Assembly: GCA_004554105.1 (NCBI GenBank)
Contig: SFNW01000017.1
Coordinates: 1-23,198, forward strand
DNA: 23,198 nucleotides
Source: Clostridiales bacterium
GTDB lineage: Bacteria; Bacillota; Clostridia; Oscillospirales; CAG-272
Direction of reading: 5' to 3'
Part shown: positions 8,374 to 15,767 of the stretch, one piece after another
How positions within the stretch are numbered: position 1 is the first letter of the stretch
Layout: each line of letters opens with the position of its first letter
Notes under the pieces: model-generated
Told to the model about the DNA's origin: nothing
The model's input: the letters and a program-made list of their open reading frames with translations, nothing else
Databases searched by the model: none
Made by a program: the position numbers and the translations under genes

Positions 8374-10599
8374 ATGGGGGACGTAAAAGACACACACGAG
8401 ATTTCCGGCACGGTCGAATCGGTGGTTTTTCGGAATGAGCAGAACGGCTATACGATCCTTGAGGTCTTTTCCGAAGAACGAGGGGAGATTGTGACCGTTG
8501 TCGGCACGATGCCGTTTGTCGGCGAGGGCGAGAGCATCGCCGTGCGCGGCAGTTTTGTCTTTCATAGCGAGTATGGGCGACAGTTTCGCGCCGACAGTTT
8601 TGAAAAGCGCATTCCCGAAGACCCGAACGCGATTTTGAAGTATTTGTCCTCGGGCGTCATCAAGGGAATCGGACCGAAGATTGCGGCAAAAATCGTTGAA
8701 AAATACGGCACGGACACCTTCGACGTGATGAGCAATCACCCGGATTGGATTGCCGATTTCAAGGGAATTTCGCTGCGCCGCGCCATGGAAATCAGCGACG
8801 AGGTGCGAAAGCAGATGGGCTTTTACCGCCTGTTCGACTTCTGCCGCGACTATGTAACCATGCCGGTCGCACTGCGCATTTACAATACATACGGCGACGG
8901 CTCGATTGAGCTTCTGCGTGAGAATCCGTATCGGCTCTGCGGCAAGATTCGCGGGTTCGGCTTTCAGACGGCGGACACGATTGCCATGCGTTCGGGCGGT
9001 GCGCCCGACGCGCGGGAGCGCGTACTCGGCGCGACGATTCGCGTGCTGGAGCGCGCGAGCGAAACCGGCGGGCACGCCGGTCTGCCGGTTAAGCAGGTGG
9101 TATCCGAGGTGGCGGCATTGCTCGAGCTGGATACAAAAATCGTCTCAAAACACGAAAAAAACTTCGTTGTTGAACGGCAAATCGGCTATCTGCATCGGAA
9201 GAGCGATTCGCTTTTATATATCAACAGCTTTTTTGACGCCGAAAAGCGCATTGCGGCAAGGCTGCTTCGGCTGGACGCCGCCTGCGTCCGCTATGCGGTG
9301 CAGGATATGGAGCCGCTGATTAACCGTACCATGCTCGAAAGCGGGCTGGAATACGCCGATATGCAGCGCAGAGCGCTCTTTGAAGCGGCGTCAGGCGGCG
9401 TGCTGATTGTGACGGGCGGTCCCGGCACGGGGAAAACGACGATCATCAAGGCGCTGATTCGCATTTACGAGAGCATGGGCTGTGAGGTGGCACTTGCCGC
9501 GCCGACCGGACGCGCGGCGAAGCGCATGGCGGAATCGACTTCTTATGAAGCGCGGACGATTCACCGCCTGCTTGAGGTGGAATTTCGCGGCGAGGACGGG
9601 GACGGCGCGGTTTTTGTGCGGAACGAGCACAATCTGCTCGATGCGGACATCGTTATCATCGACGAGGCGTCGATGATGGATATGTTTCTGACCGATGCGC
9701 TGCTTGCCGCCATTCGCCCCGGCGCGCGTCTTGTCCTGCTCGGCGACTGCGACCAGCTGCCGAGCGTCGGTGCGGGCAATATTCTGCACGACTTGATTGA
9801 CAGCGGCAGGTTCAACACGGTGCGTCTGACCGAGATTTTTCGACAGGGCAGTGAAAGCCTGATTGTCACCAACGCGCACCGCATCAACCGCGGCGAAATG
9901 CCGGTGACCGACGCGCGCGACAAGGACTTTTTCTTCATGCGGCGAAACGGCGAGGCGTTGATTGCGACGCTCGCCGACGTTTGCGCGACACGCCTGCCCG
10001 CGACCTACGGCGTCAGCCCGTTTGACAAGATTCAGGTGATAACCCCGACGCGCAAGGGCGCGGCGGGGACAGAAGCACTGAATGCGTTGCTTCAGGCGCG
10101 GCTGAATCCGCCCGCGCCCGACAAGCGGGAGCGGCGGTATCACGATGTGGTTTTCCGCGAGGGCGACAAGGTCATGCAGACGCGCAACAATTACGATTTG
10201 ACCTGGCAGGAAAACGGCAAGGAGCGCTTCGGCATCTTCAACGGCGACATCGGCGTCATCGAGAAGATATACGACAGACAGTCGTATATGATGATTGACT
10301 TCGACGGCAGGGAGGTCAAGTACGGCTTCGATTTGCTGGACGATTTGGAGCACGCCTACGCCATTACGGTACACAAGAGCCAGGGCAGCGAGTATCCGTT
10401 TGTCGTGATGCCGGTCACCGATTTTCCGCCGATGCTGATGACGCGGAATCTGCTCTATACGGCGGTGACGCGGGCAAAGCAGATGGCGGTGCTGATCGGG
10501 CGCGAGGACGCGCTCTGCCGCATGGTGGAAAATGACCGCGAGACCGTGCGCTATACCGGACTTCGGGATTTGCTGAAAGAGGCGGAGAAGAATGCTTGA
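8374..10599 (+). CDS. recD2: RecD2-type ATP-dependent 5'-3' DNA helicase
   Basis: This 741-residue SF1B helicase belongs to the RecD2 group, which acts without RecBC in DNA repair and replication fork maintenance. An N-terminal OB-like region is followed by helix-hairpin-helix segments (around SSGVIKGIGPKIAAKIVEKYG). The motor then shows Walker A GGPGTGKT (348-355), APTGRAAKRM (motif Ia), DEAS (430-433), LLGDCDQLPSVGAG (motif III), TVHKSQGSEY and VTRAKQ (698-703). The upstream frame is open, but ATG 8374 has GAGG five bases before it and gives the family's usual N-terminus. The gene end overlaps the comF start by eight bases. Confidence 0.93.
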   Translation: MGDVKDTHEISGTVESVVFRNEQNGYTILEVFSEERGEIVTVVGTMPFVGEGESIAVRGSFVFHSEYGRQFRADSFEKRIPEDPNAILKYLSSGVIKGIGPKIAAKIVEKYGTDTFDVMSNHPDWIADFKGISLRRAMEISDEVRKQMGFYRLFDFCRDYVTMPVALRIYNTYGDGSIELLRENPYRLCGKIRGFGFQTADTIAMRSGGAPDARERVLGATIRVLERASETGGHAGLPVKQVVSEVAALLELDTKIVSKHEKNFVVERQIGYLHRKSDSLLYINSFFDAEKRIAARLLRLDAACVRYAVQDMEPLINRTMLESGLEYADMQRRALFEAASGGVLIVTGGPGTGKTTIIKALIRIYESMGCEVALAAPTGRAAKRMAESTSYEARTIHRLLEVEFRGEDGDGAVFVRNEHNLLDADIVIIDEASMMDMFLTDALLAAIRPGARLVLLGDCDQLPSVGAGNILHDLIDSGRFNTVRLTEIFRQGSESLIVTNAHRINRGEMPVTDARDKDFFFMRRNGEALIATLADVCATRLPATYGVSPFDKIQVITPTRKGAAGTEALNALLQARLNPPAPDKRERRYHDVVFREGDKVMQTRNNYDLTWQENGKERFGIFNGDIGVIEKIYDRQSYMMIDFDGREVKYGFDLLDDLEHAYAITVHKSQGSEYPFVVMPVTDFPPMLMTRNLLYTAVTRAKQMAVLIGREDALCRMVENDRETVRYTGLRDLLKEAEKNA

Positions 10600-11320
10600 C
10601 CGGCTGCTTGACCTTTTGTTTGTCCCGCGCTGTGCGGTCTGCCGCGTGCGCATGGACGCTTCGGGCGACGGCATTTGCGACAAGTGCCGCCGCTCCTATG
10701 AAAGTGCGAAGGATACGTTTTGCGATTTTTGCGGCATGACTGCGGCGCAGTGCTATTGTATGCCGTACAATCTGGTCGGCAGCGGTTGTATGTCCTATCG
10801 CAAGCTGCTCTTTTACAAGAAGGACGGCGCGCCTGTTGTGCGCAGCATGATTTACGCGGTGAAGCGGCGGCATACGCTTGCCGTCATGCGGTTTTTGGCG
10901 GACGAGCTTGCCGCGCTGACCGGCGGCGGCGTAATGGCGGACACGCTTGTGACCTTTGCGCCGCGCACGCGCGAAGCCGTGCGGAAGTACGGCTACGACC
11001 AGGGCAGGCTGATTGCAAAATACTATGCAGAGCGGACGGGCGGAGAATTCAAGCGTCTGCTTGTGCGGCGGCGCGAGACCAAATCGACCGAGCAGAAGCT
11101 GCTCAACGCCGCGCAGCGCACCGCAAACGTGCGCGGCGCGTTTGCCTGTCGCCGCGGAGAAGACCTGCGCGGGCGGCGCGTCGTGCTGATTGACGATGTG
11201 GTGACAAGCGGCTCGACCATGGCGGAATGCGTGCGCGTTTTGCTCGCGGCGGGGGCTATGCAGGTGGACTGCGTCAGTCTGATGCAAACTTATCGCGAGA
11301 ATAAAGATAAAAATGATTGA
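10592..11320 (+). CDS. comF: ComF family protein (zinc-finger phosphoribosyltransferase-like)
   Basis: This 242-residue protein resembles ComFC of B. subtilis, a cytoplasmic protein required for efficient uptake of DNA during transformation. Cysteine pairs C14/C17, C29/C32 and C44/C47, plus C54/C56, form an N-terminal zinc-ribbon-like region. The C-terminal half is a phosphoribosyltransferase fold with the signature VVLIDDVVTSGST, its aspartates at D201 and D202. It overlaps the end of recD2 by eight bases, with GGAG four bases before the ATG, so the two are translationally coupled. ComF proteins are also found in bacteria not known to be competent, and no other DNA-uptake genes are here except a distant ComEC-like hydrolase. 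Confidence 0.88.
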   Translation: MLDRLLDLLFVPRCAVCRVRMDASGDGICDKCRRSYESAKDTFCDFCGMTAAQCYCMPYNLVGSGCMSYRKLLFYKKDGAPVVRSMIYAVKRRHTLAVMRFLADELAALTGGGVMADTLVTFAPRTREAVRKYGYDQGRLIAKYYAERTGGEFKRLLVRRRETKSTEQKLLNAAQRTANVRGAFACRRGEDLRGRRVVLIDDVVTSGSTMAECVRVLLAAGAMQVDCVSLMQTYRENKDKND

Positions 11321-11345
11321 TTTTGCCATTCGGATGGTGTATAAT
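11317..11345 (+). promoter_or_regulatory. Sigma-A-type promoter for mreB
   Basis: TTGATT (11317-11322) overlaps the comF stop codon, and a perfect TATAAT (11340-11345) follows after 17 bases. This gives a leader of about 35 bases before the mreB ATG. Confidence 0.82.
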
Positions 11346-11387
11346 TAAACTGTATCACTATGAAATAATGTACCGAAAGGAAGTACG

Positions 11388-12368
11388 ATGAGTCGAGATA
11401 TTGCGATTGACCTCGGTACGGCTACGGTGCTGGTATATGTAAAGGGCAGAGGCATCGTCCTCGAAGAGCCGTCTGTTGTGGCGATAGATAAAGTGACCGA
11501 GCGCGTCATCTGCGTCGGCAGGGAAGCACAGCAGATGCTCGGGCGGACACCGCAGAACATCGACGTGGTGCGTCCCCTGCGTGACGGCGTCATCAGCCGT
11601 TACGACGCGACGCTGCAAATGCTGCGGCATTTTATGGCGAAGGCGTGCGGAAATACGCTGATTAAGCCGCGCGTAATGGTTTGCATACCCAGTGCGATAA
11701 CCGAAGTTGAGGAGCGCGCGGTCGTGGACGCCGCCAACCAGGCGGGCGCGCGGAAAACCTATTTGATCGAAGAGCCGGTGGCTGCCGCTATCGGCGCGGA
11801 TATAGACATTTCGATGCCGAACGGCAATCTGATTGTCGACATCGGCGGCGGGACGACCGACATCGCGCTGATTTCGCTGAACAATACGGTTGCAAGCAAG
11901 TCGATTAAGGTCGGCGGCGACAAGTTTGACGAGGCGATTGTGCGCTATGTGCGCCGGAAATACAATGTTTTAATCGGTGACCGGACTGCGGAGGAGATTA
12001 AAATTCACATCGGCTCCGCCTGCCCGCGCCCCGAGGAAAAGTATATCAACGTCAAGGGCAGATGCCTGCTGCAGGGCTTGCCGAAAGCGATTCGACTCTG
12101 TGCGTCCGAAATGACGGTCGCGCTCGACGAGCCGGTCTCCGCCGTTATCGAGGCGGTCTGCTCGGTTGTCGAAAGCACGCCGCCCGAGCTTGTCGGCGAT
12201 GTGCTTGCCAACGGCATCGTCATGACCGGCGGCGGCAGTCTGCTGTACGGGCTGGACCAGCGAATCGCCAAGTCGACCGGTATTCGGACGCGCGTTGCAA
12301 AGAATCCGGTGCAGTGCGTTGCGCTCGGTACGGGCAAGGCGCTCGACAACCTCGCAAAATTATCATAA
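11388..12368 (+). CDS. mreB: Rod shape-determining protein of the MreB/Mbl family
   Basis: This 326-residue bacterial actin should form membrane-bound filaments that guide side-wall peptidoglycan synthesis. Actin-fold nucleotide motifs are visible: phosphate-1 DLGTA (8-12), phosphate-2 DIGGGTTDIA (151-160) and the adenosine motif MTGGGSLLYGLDQRI near the C-terminus. It is a little shorter than typical MreB (about 335-345). It stands alone, with no mreC or mreD beside it, which is more like mbl or mreBH of Bacillus than the main mreBCD operon, so the exact paralogue is uncertain. GAAAGGAAG precedes the start, and a consensus-like promoter lies just upstream. Confidence 0.9.
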   Translation: MSRDIAIDLGTATVLVYVKGRGIVLEEPSVVAIDKVTERVICVGREAQQMLGRTPQNIDVVRPLRDGVISRYDATLQMLRHFMAKACGNTLIKPRVMVCIPSAITEVEERAVVDAANQAGARKTYLIEEPVAAAIGADIDISMPNGNLIVDIGGGTTDIALISLNNTVASKSIKVGGDKFDEAIVRYVRRKYNVLIGDRTAEEIKIHIGSACPRPEEKYINVKGRCLLQGLPKAIRLCASEMTVALDEPVSAVIEAVCSVVESTPPELVGDVLANGIVMTGGGSLLYGLDQRIAKSTGIRTRVAKNPVQCVALGTGKALDNLAKLS

Positions 12369-12370
12369 AA

Positions 12371-12406
12371 CGCGCCCGACGGGCGCATTCCGAAAGGTGG
12401 GCGCGC
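12371..12406 (+). other. Overlapping alternative hairpins between mreB and pepD
   Basis: GCGCCC (12372-12377) can pair with GGGCGC (12381-12386) around a three-base loop. Alternatively CGCGCCC (12371-12377) can pair with GGGCGCG (12399-12405). The two folds exclude each other. The nearest T-run (12420-12424) is too far from either stem for a standard terminator, so the role is unclear. I see no promoter for pepD in this 75-base gap. Confidence 0.4.
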
Positions 12407-12443
12407 ATTTGCCGTTCACTTTTTGTTTATTCGGGAGGATAAA

Positions 12444-13868
12444 ATGGAGAATCTTTTCGGTAGCCGCGCATCGCGGCGCGTATTGGATTTGTTTGCGGAG
12501 CTTTCGCAAATTCCGCGCTCTTCGGGCAATGAGAGCGGCGTCGCCGACTGGCTCGAACGTTTTGCAAAGGAAAATCAGCTTGACTGTTACAGAGACGCGC
12601 AGAACAATGTTCTGCTGCGCTATATTCCCGCGCACGCGGCGCACGCGCCGTTTCTGCTGCAGGGGCATACCGATATGGTTTGTGTGCGCGAGCCGTGGTC
12701 TACGCATGATTTTGCCGCCGAGCCGCTGGAGCTATTCCTTGACGAAAGCGGACTGCTCGGCGCGAAGGGGACTTCGCTCGGCGCGGACGACGGCATCGGC
12801 GTTGCGCTGATGCTGGCAATGCTTGAGGAAAAGCCGAGCCGCGTCCTCGAATGCCTGTTTACGACGTCCGAGGAGACCGGCATGGACGGCGCAATCGGCT
12901 TTGACTATTCGCGTCTGACGGCGCGGCAGATGGTCAATCTCGATTCCGAGGACGAAAACGAGGCGATTGTCAGCTGCGCGGGCGGCTGCCGCCTGCTCGC
13001 CGAAAAGACGTTCAAGACCTGCGATGCAAGCGGGAATGCGCTTCGCGTGCGGGTCGGCGGCTTTGCGGGGGGACACTCCGGCTCGGATATTCACCTCGGC
13101 AAGGTGAACGCCGCGCGTCGGCTTGCCAAGCTGCTGGCAAAAATCTGCGAAAAGTACGACTGCCGCATGATTCGTTTTGCGGGCGGCGAGAAGAGCAACG
13201 CGATTCCCACCGATGCCGTTGCCGAGCTGCTCGTCGACGCGAGTGCCGAGCCGGAACTCAGTGAGCTGTTTGCGCGTGCGCAAAAAACCGTGACCGCGGC
13301 GGACGCTGCCGCCGAAATTACCTTTGAACGCTTTGCCTATACGGGACCCGTTTTTGATATGTATGCTACAAAGCAAATCTGCCGTCTGATTGCCACGGTG
13401 CGCAACGGTGTTGTCTCCCGTTACGAGCGTCTTGACCTTGTCAAGACCTCGCTGAATACGGGCATCGTGCGGGCGGAGAACGGGCATTTTGAACTGCACA
13501 GCATGGTGCGCTCCTCGGACGAGCGCGAGATGAAAGCGCTGACCGACGAGGTCTGTGCCATGATTGAAAACGCGGGATTTTCCTATCAGAAGGACGGCGA
13601 ATATCCGTCTTGGGCGTTTGCGGAGCATTCGGCACTGCGCGAACGTTATCTTACCGCCTACCGCAGAGTATACGGGGGCGAGCCGCGCGTCTGCGGCATT
13701 CACGCGGGGCTGGAATGCGGCTTTGTCAAGGCGGCACTGCCGGACATGGATATTCTCTCGCTCGGACCGACGATGCACGACATTCACACGGTAGGCGAGC
13801 GGCTTGACCTCGATTCCTGCGACCGCTTCCTCGATATGCTGAGAATCCTTGTACACGAAGATGCGTAG
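12444..13868 (+). CDS. pepD: Aminoacyl-histidine dipeptidase PepD (M20 family)
   Basis: This 474-residue cytoplasmic di-zinc peptidase should cleave dipeptides with an unblocked N-terminus, including Xaa-His such as carnosine. M20 metal-site motifs are QGHTDMV (H75, D77), LGADDGIG (D115/D116), TSEETG (E143/E144) and LDSED (167-171), with a late histidine in the TMHDIHTVGE segment. Length fits PepD (about 480). A TTG-initiated extension is open from 12423, but ATG 12444 is preceded by GGGAGG (12433-12438) with a five-base spacer, so I use it. The stop overlaps the start of the following hydrolase gene by eight bases. Confidence 0.92.
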   Translation: MENLFGSRASRRVLDLFAELSQIPRSSGNESGVADWLERFAKENQLDCYRDAQNNVLLRYIPAHAAHAPFLLQGHTDMVCVREPWSTHDFAAEPLELFLDESGLLGAKGTSLGADDGIGVALMLAMLEEKPSRVLECLFTTSEETGMDGAIGFDYSRLTARQMVNLDSEDENEAIVSCAGGCRLLAEKTFKTCDASGNALRVRVGGFAGGHSGSDIHLGKVNAARRLAKLLAKICEKYDCRMIRFAGGEKSNAIPTDAVAELLVDASAEPELSELFARAQKTVTAADAAAEITFERFAYTGPVFDMYATKQICRLIATVRNGVVSRYERLDLVKTSLNTGIVRAENGHFELHSMVRSSDEREMKALTDEVCAMIENAGFSYQKDGEYPSWAFAEHSALRERYLTAYRRVYGGEPRVCGIHAGLECGFVKAALPDMDILSLGPTMHDIHTVGERLDLDSCDRFLDMLRILVHEDA

Positions 13869-14739
13869 AACAAACGCCAAATCCACATGGACGGCACTTG
13901 CGGTCTGCCTGCTGTTTGTACTGCTGATGGCGGCACTTTTCCTCTATCTTGGCGACCGAGAAGAGCCGCAGACGCCTTTGCCCGCCGACGACGGCATTAC
14001 CGTGCATTTTATCGACGTGGGGCAGGGGGATTGTGCGATTGTGCAGACGCCCGACGGCAATCTGCTGATTGACGCGGGAACGCCGGACAGTGCGCAGGCA
14101 ATTCGCCGCTATGCGGACGCGCTCGGCATCACCGAATTTGCCTATGCCATCTTCACGCACCCGCACGCCGACCATATCGGCAGTGCTGCCGCCCTGCTTG
14201 AAGCCTATCAATTCGACCGCGTGATTTTGCCGAACGCCGTCTCGACCTCGAAGACCTTTGAACACTTGCTTGACGCACTGGAAAAAGAGAATTGCGAAAT
14301 GATCGAGGGCAAGGCGGGCGTCGGACTGACGCTCGGCAAACTGAAAATTGATTTGCTTGCCCCTGTCGGGGCGTATGAAGATCTGAACGACATGAGCGTG
14401 GTCGTTCTGCTGACCTATGATGGCGGCAAATTCCTGTTTACGGGTGACGCCGAGGCGGTCTCGGAAGCCGATATTCTCAAAACCGCCTCGCCCGACTGCG
14501 ACGTGCTGAAGGTCGGGCATCACGGCTCTTCCACGTCGTCCAGCGAAGCCTTTCTGACGGCGGCTTCGCCCGAAATTGCCGTGATTTCGGTCGGAGAGGG
14601 AAACCCTTACGGGCACCCGCACGCTTCGATCGTCAAACGCCTCGAAACGTGCGGCGCGGAAATCTACCGCACCGATTTGTGCGGCAGCGTTGTCGTTTCC
14701 TTTGACGGAGAAAACTATACCGTTACAACAGAAAAGTGA
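13861..14739 (+). CDS. Membrane-anchored ComEC-like metallo-beta-lactamase-fold hydrolase
   Basis: This 292-residue protein starts with a basic stretch and one hydrophobic anchor (about 11-30), so the catalytic domain should lie outside the membrane. The domain shows HFIDVGQGD (49-57), the metal-binding THPHADH (99-105), FTGDAE (193-198) and LKVGHHGSS (216-224), the pattern of the C-terminal domain of ComEC/Rec2. It lacks the competence channel domain, so it belongs to the group of stand-alone ComEC-like hydrolases whose substrate (nucleic acid or another phosphodiester) is unknown. The ATG lies inside the end of pepD with no clear ribosome binding site, so translation is probably coupled. 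Its stop codon lies inside the terminator stem. Confidence 0.85.
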   Translation: MRRTNAKSTWTALAVCLLFVLLMAALFLYLGDREEPQTPLPADDGITVHFIDVGQGDCAIVQTPDGNLLIDAGTPDSAQAIRRYADALGITEFAYAIFTHPHADHIGSAAALLEAYQFDRVILPNAVSTSKTFEHLLDALEKENCEMIEGKAGVGLTLGKLKIDLLAPVGAYEDLNDMSVVVLLTYDGGKFLFTGDAEAVSEADILKTASPDCDVLKVGHHGSSTSSSEAFLTAASPEIAVISVGEGNPYGHPHASIVKRLETCGAEIYRTDLCGSVVVSFDGENYTVTTEK

Positions 14740-14762
14740 TGTGCAAGCGCACATCACTTTTC
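14731..14762. terminator. Bidirectional terminator between the converging units
   Basis: GAAAAGTGATGTGC (14731-14744) and GCACATCACTTTTC (14749-14762) form a perfect 14-bp stem around AAGC. The outer A/T pairs provide a T-tract in either direction, so it can end both the pepD-hydrolase transcript and the spo0A transcript. The hydrolase stop codon (14737-14739) is inside the 5' arm. Confidence 0.9.
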
Positions 14763-14776
14763 TTATATGTTCTCAC

Positions 14777-15577
14777 TCAGAACAGCTTGAGCTTTAACCG
14801 CAGGTTGTCGGCAATCATGGCGATAAACTCCGAGTTTGTCGGCTTGCCGCGGTTGTTCTGAATGGTGTAGCCGAAGTAGGAATTCAGCGTGTCGACGTCG
14901 CCGCGGTCCCATGCAACCTCAATCGCATGGCGAATCGCGCGCTCGACGCGCGAAGTGGTGGTCGAATATTTCTTTGCAACCGACGGATAAAGCACTTTCG
15001 TGACCGAGTTGATGATTTCGCTGTCGCTGATGGTCATGAGAATGGCGGTGCGCAGATATTGGTAGCCCTTGATATGTGCCGGAACGCCGATTTGATGAAT
15101 GATCTGCGTGACCTGCGTCTCAAGGTCAAGGTCGCTCTTGCCGACAGGCTCGGGCGCGGCACTCATTGCGGGGAGTGAAGTGTGCGGCTTGTTTCGCCGC
15201 GCGGCAATGGCGTCGATATGCTCTATCATACTGGAATAATTATAGGGTTTCAGCAGGCAAAGTTCCGCGCCGAGGTTGGTTGCCTCAACAAAAAGATTTT
15301 GATTTGCGACCATGGAAACGAGGATAAACGAGGTCGGCGTGTCCTTACCGAAGTCAATCGACCGTGCGTTGCGCAGAATGCCGATGCCGTCGAGCTTGGT
15401 CAGCCAAACATCAATGATTGCAATGTCGGGGTGCGTGCGGCTTATTTTTAAGAAAGCGTCTTCTCCGTTCGAGGCAACGTCAACATTCCGATAGCCCGCG
15501 CGGAACAGATTTTCTTTCAAAAAATTTCTTTGTTCGAGGTTTTCGTCGGCGATGAGGATTTTGGTATTAAACTCCAT
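14777..15577 (-). CDS. spo0A: Stage 0 sporulation response regulator Spo0A
   Basis: This 266-residue regulator is the phosphorelay-activated master switch for sporulation and binds 0A boxes. The receiver shows acidic residues D11/E12, phospho-acceptor D56, S88 and K110. The C-terminal DNA-binding domain is highly conserved, with IHQIGVPAHIKGYQYLR and the recognition region SRVERAIRHAIEVAWDRG. The receiver loop after D56 reads VWLTKLDG where the usual form is IIMPxLDG. The frame opens at ATG 15601, but that codon lacks a ribosome binding site, and an AAGGAG just after it leads into ATG 15577, which also gives the family's usual N-terminus. It has its own promoter and shares a terminator with the convergent unit. 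Confidence 0.96.
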   Translation of the reverse strand: MEFNTKILIADENLEQRNFLKENLFRAGYRNVDVASNGEDAFLKISRTHPDIAIIDVWLTKLDGIGILRNARSIDFGKDTPTSFILVSMVANQNLFVEATNLGAELCLLKPYNYSSMIEHIDAIAARRNKPHTSLPAMSAAPEPVGKSDLDLETQVTQIIHQIGVPAHIKGYQYLRTAILMTISDSEIINSVTKVLYPSVAKKYSTTTSRVERAIRHAIEVAWDRGDVDTLNSYFGYTIQNNRGKPTNSEFIAMIADNLRLKLKLF

Positions 15578-15622
15578 TGCAGTTGTGCGCTCCTTCTTCA
15601 TTTAAATTGGTTTTGTGATATT

Positions 15623-15651
15623 ATTTTACCATAAACTGTTAAAATTTGCAA
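15623..15651 (-). promoter_or_regulatory. Sigma-A-type promoter for spo0A
   Basis: On the minus strand TTGCAA (15651-15646) and TAAAAT (15628-15623) are separated by 17 bases. The expected start near 15616 gives a leader of about 40 bases to the preferred ATG at 15577. I found no good sigma-H promoter in the gap, although sigma-H control is common for spo0A in Bacillus. Confidence 0.78.
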
Positions 15652-15665
15652 TAGAAGAGGAAACG

Positions 15666-15733
15666 AAATATATGCCAAAATTTCACCACTATATTTGGTA
15701 TATATTTACATAATCACCACAATATCTGTCGAG
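15666..15733 (-). promoter_or_regulatory. Putative operator region upstream of the spo0A promoter
   Basis: This AT-rich stretch holds three overlapping signals. The first is a 14-bp dyad (15666-15679 with 15694-15707, one mismatch readable as G-U). The second is two direct copies of ATATWGTGGTGA on the minus strand (15694-15683 and 15725-15714), 31 bases apart. The third is a near-match to the 0A box (TGTCGAG, 15727-15733 on the plus strand; consensus TGTCGAA). All lie upstream of the -35 box, so they are more likely protein-binding DNA sites than leader RNA structure. Function is inferred. Confidence 0.45.
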
Positions 15734-15765
15734 CAAAAAAGATAGGTGGCAAATTTTGCCACCTA
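15734..15765 (-). terminator. Terminator after the GNAT-like gene
   Basis: On the minus strand TAGGTGGCAAA and TTTGCCACCTA form a perfect dyad (15765-15743) followed by TCTTTTTTG. It begins three bases past the stop of the 15768-16160 gene and should end the long lon-to-GNAT transcript before the spo0A control region. Confidence 0.88.
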
Positions 15766-15767
15766 AA

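Noticed and set aside
6675..8411. 578-codon open frame on the minus strand opposite metK and the SAM riboswitch
   Set aside because: It covers a certain gene and riboswitch, its protein has no recognisable domain, and such frames are expected opposite GC-rich genes with strong third-position bias.
9391..10683. 430-codon open frame opposite recD2 and comF
   Set aside because: It is a shadow of recD2: arginine- and histidine-rich translation, no start context and no domain.
10592..14739. comF plus the ComEC-like hydrolase as a DNA-uptake locus
   Set aside because: The hydrolase lacks the competence channel domain, the genes are on separate transcripts, and no comE/comG-type genes are present.
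12732..14757. Long minus-strand frames opposite pepD and the ComEC-like gene
   Set aside because: Both lie wholly within well-supported plus-strand genes and lack motifs or ribosome binding sites.
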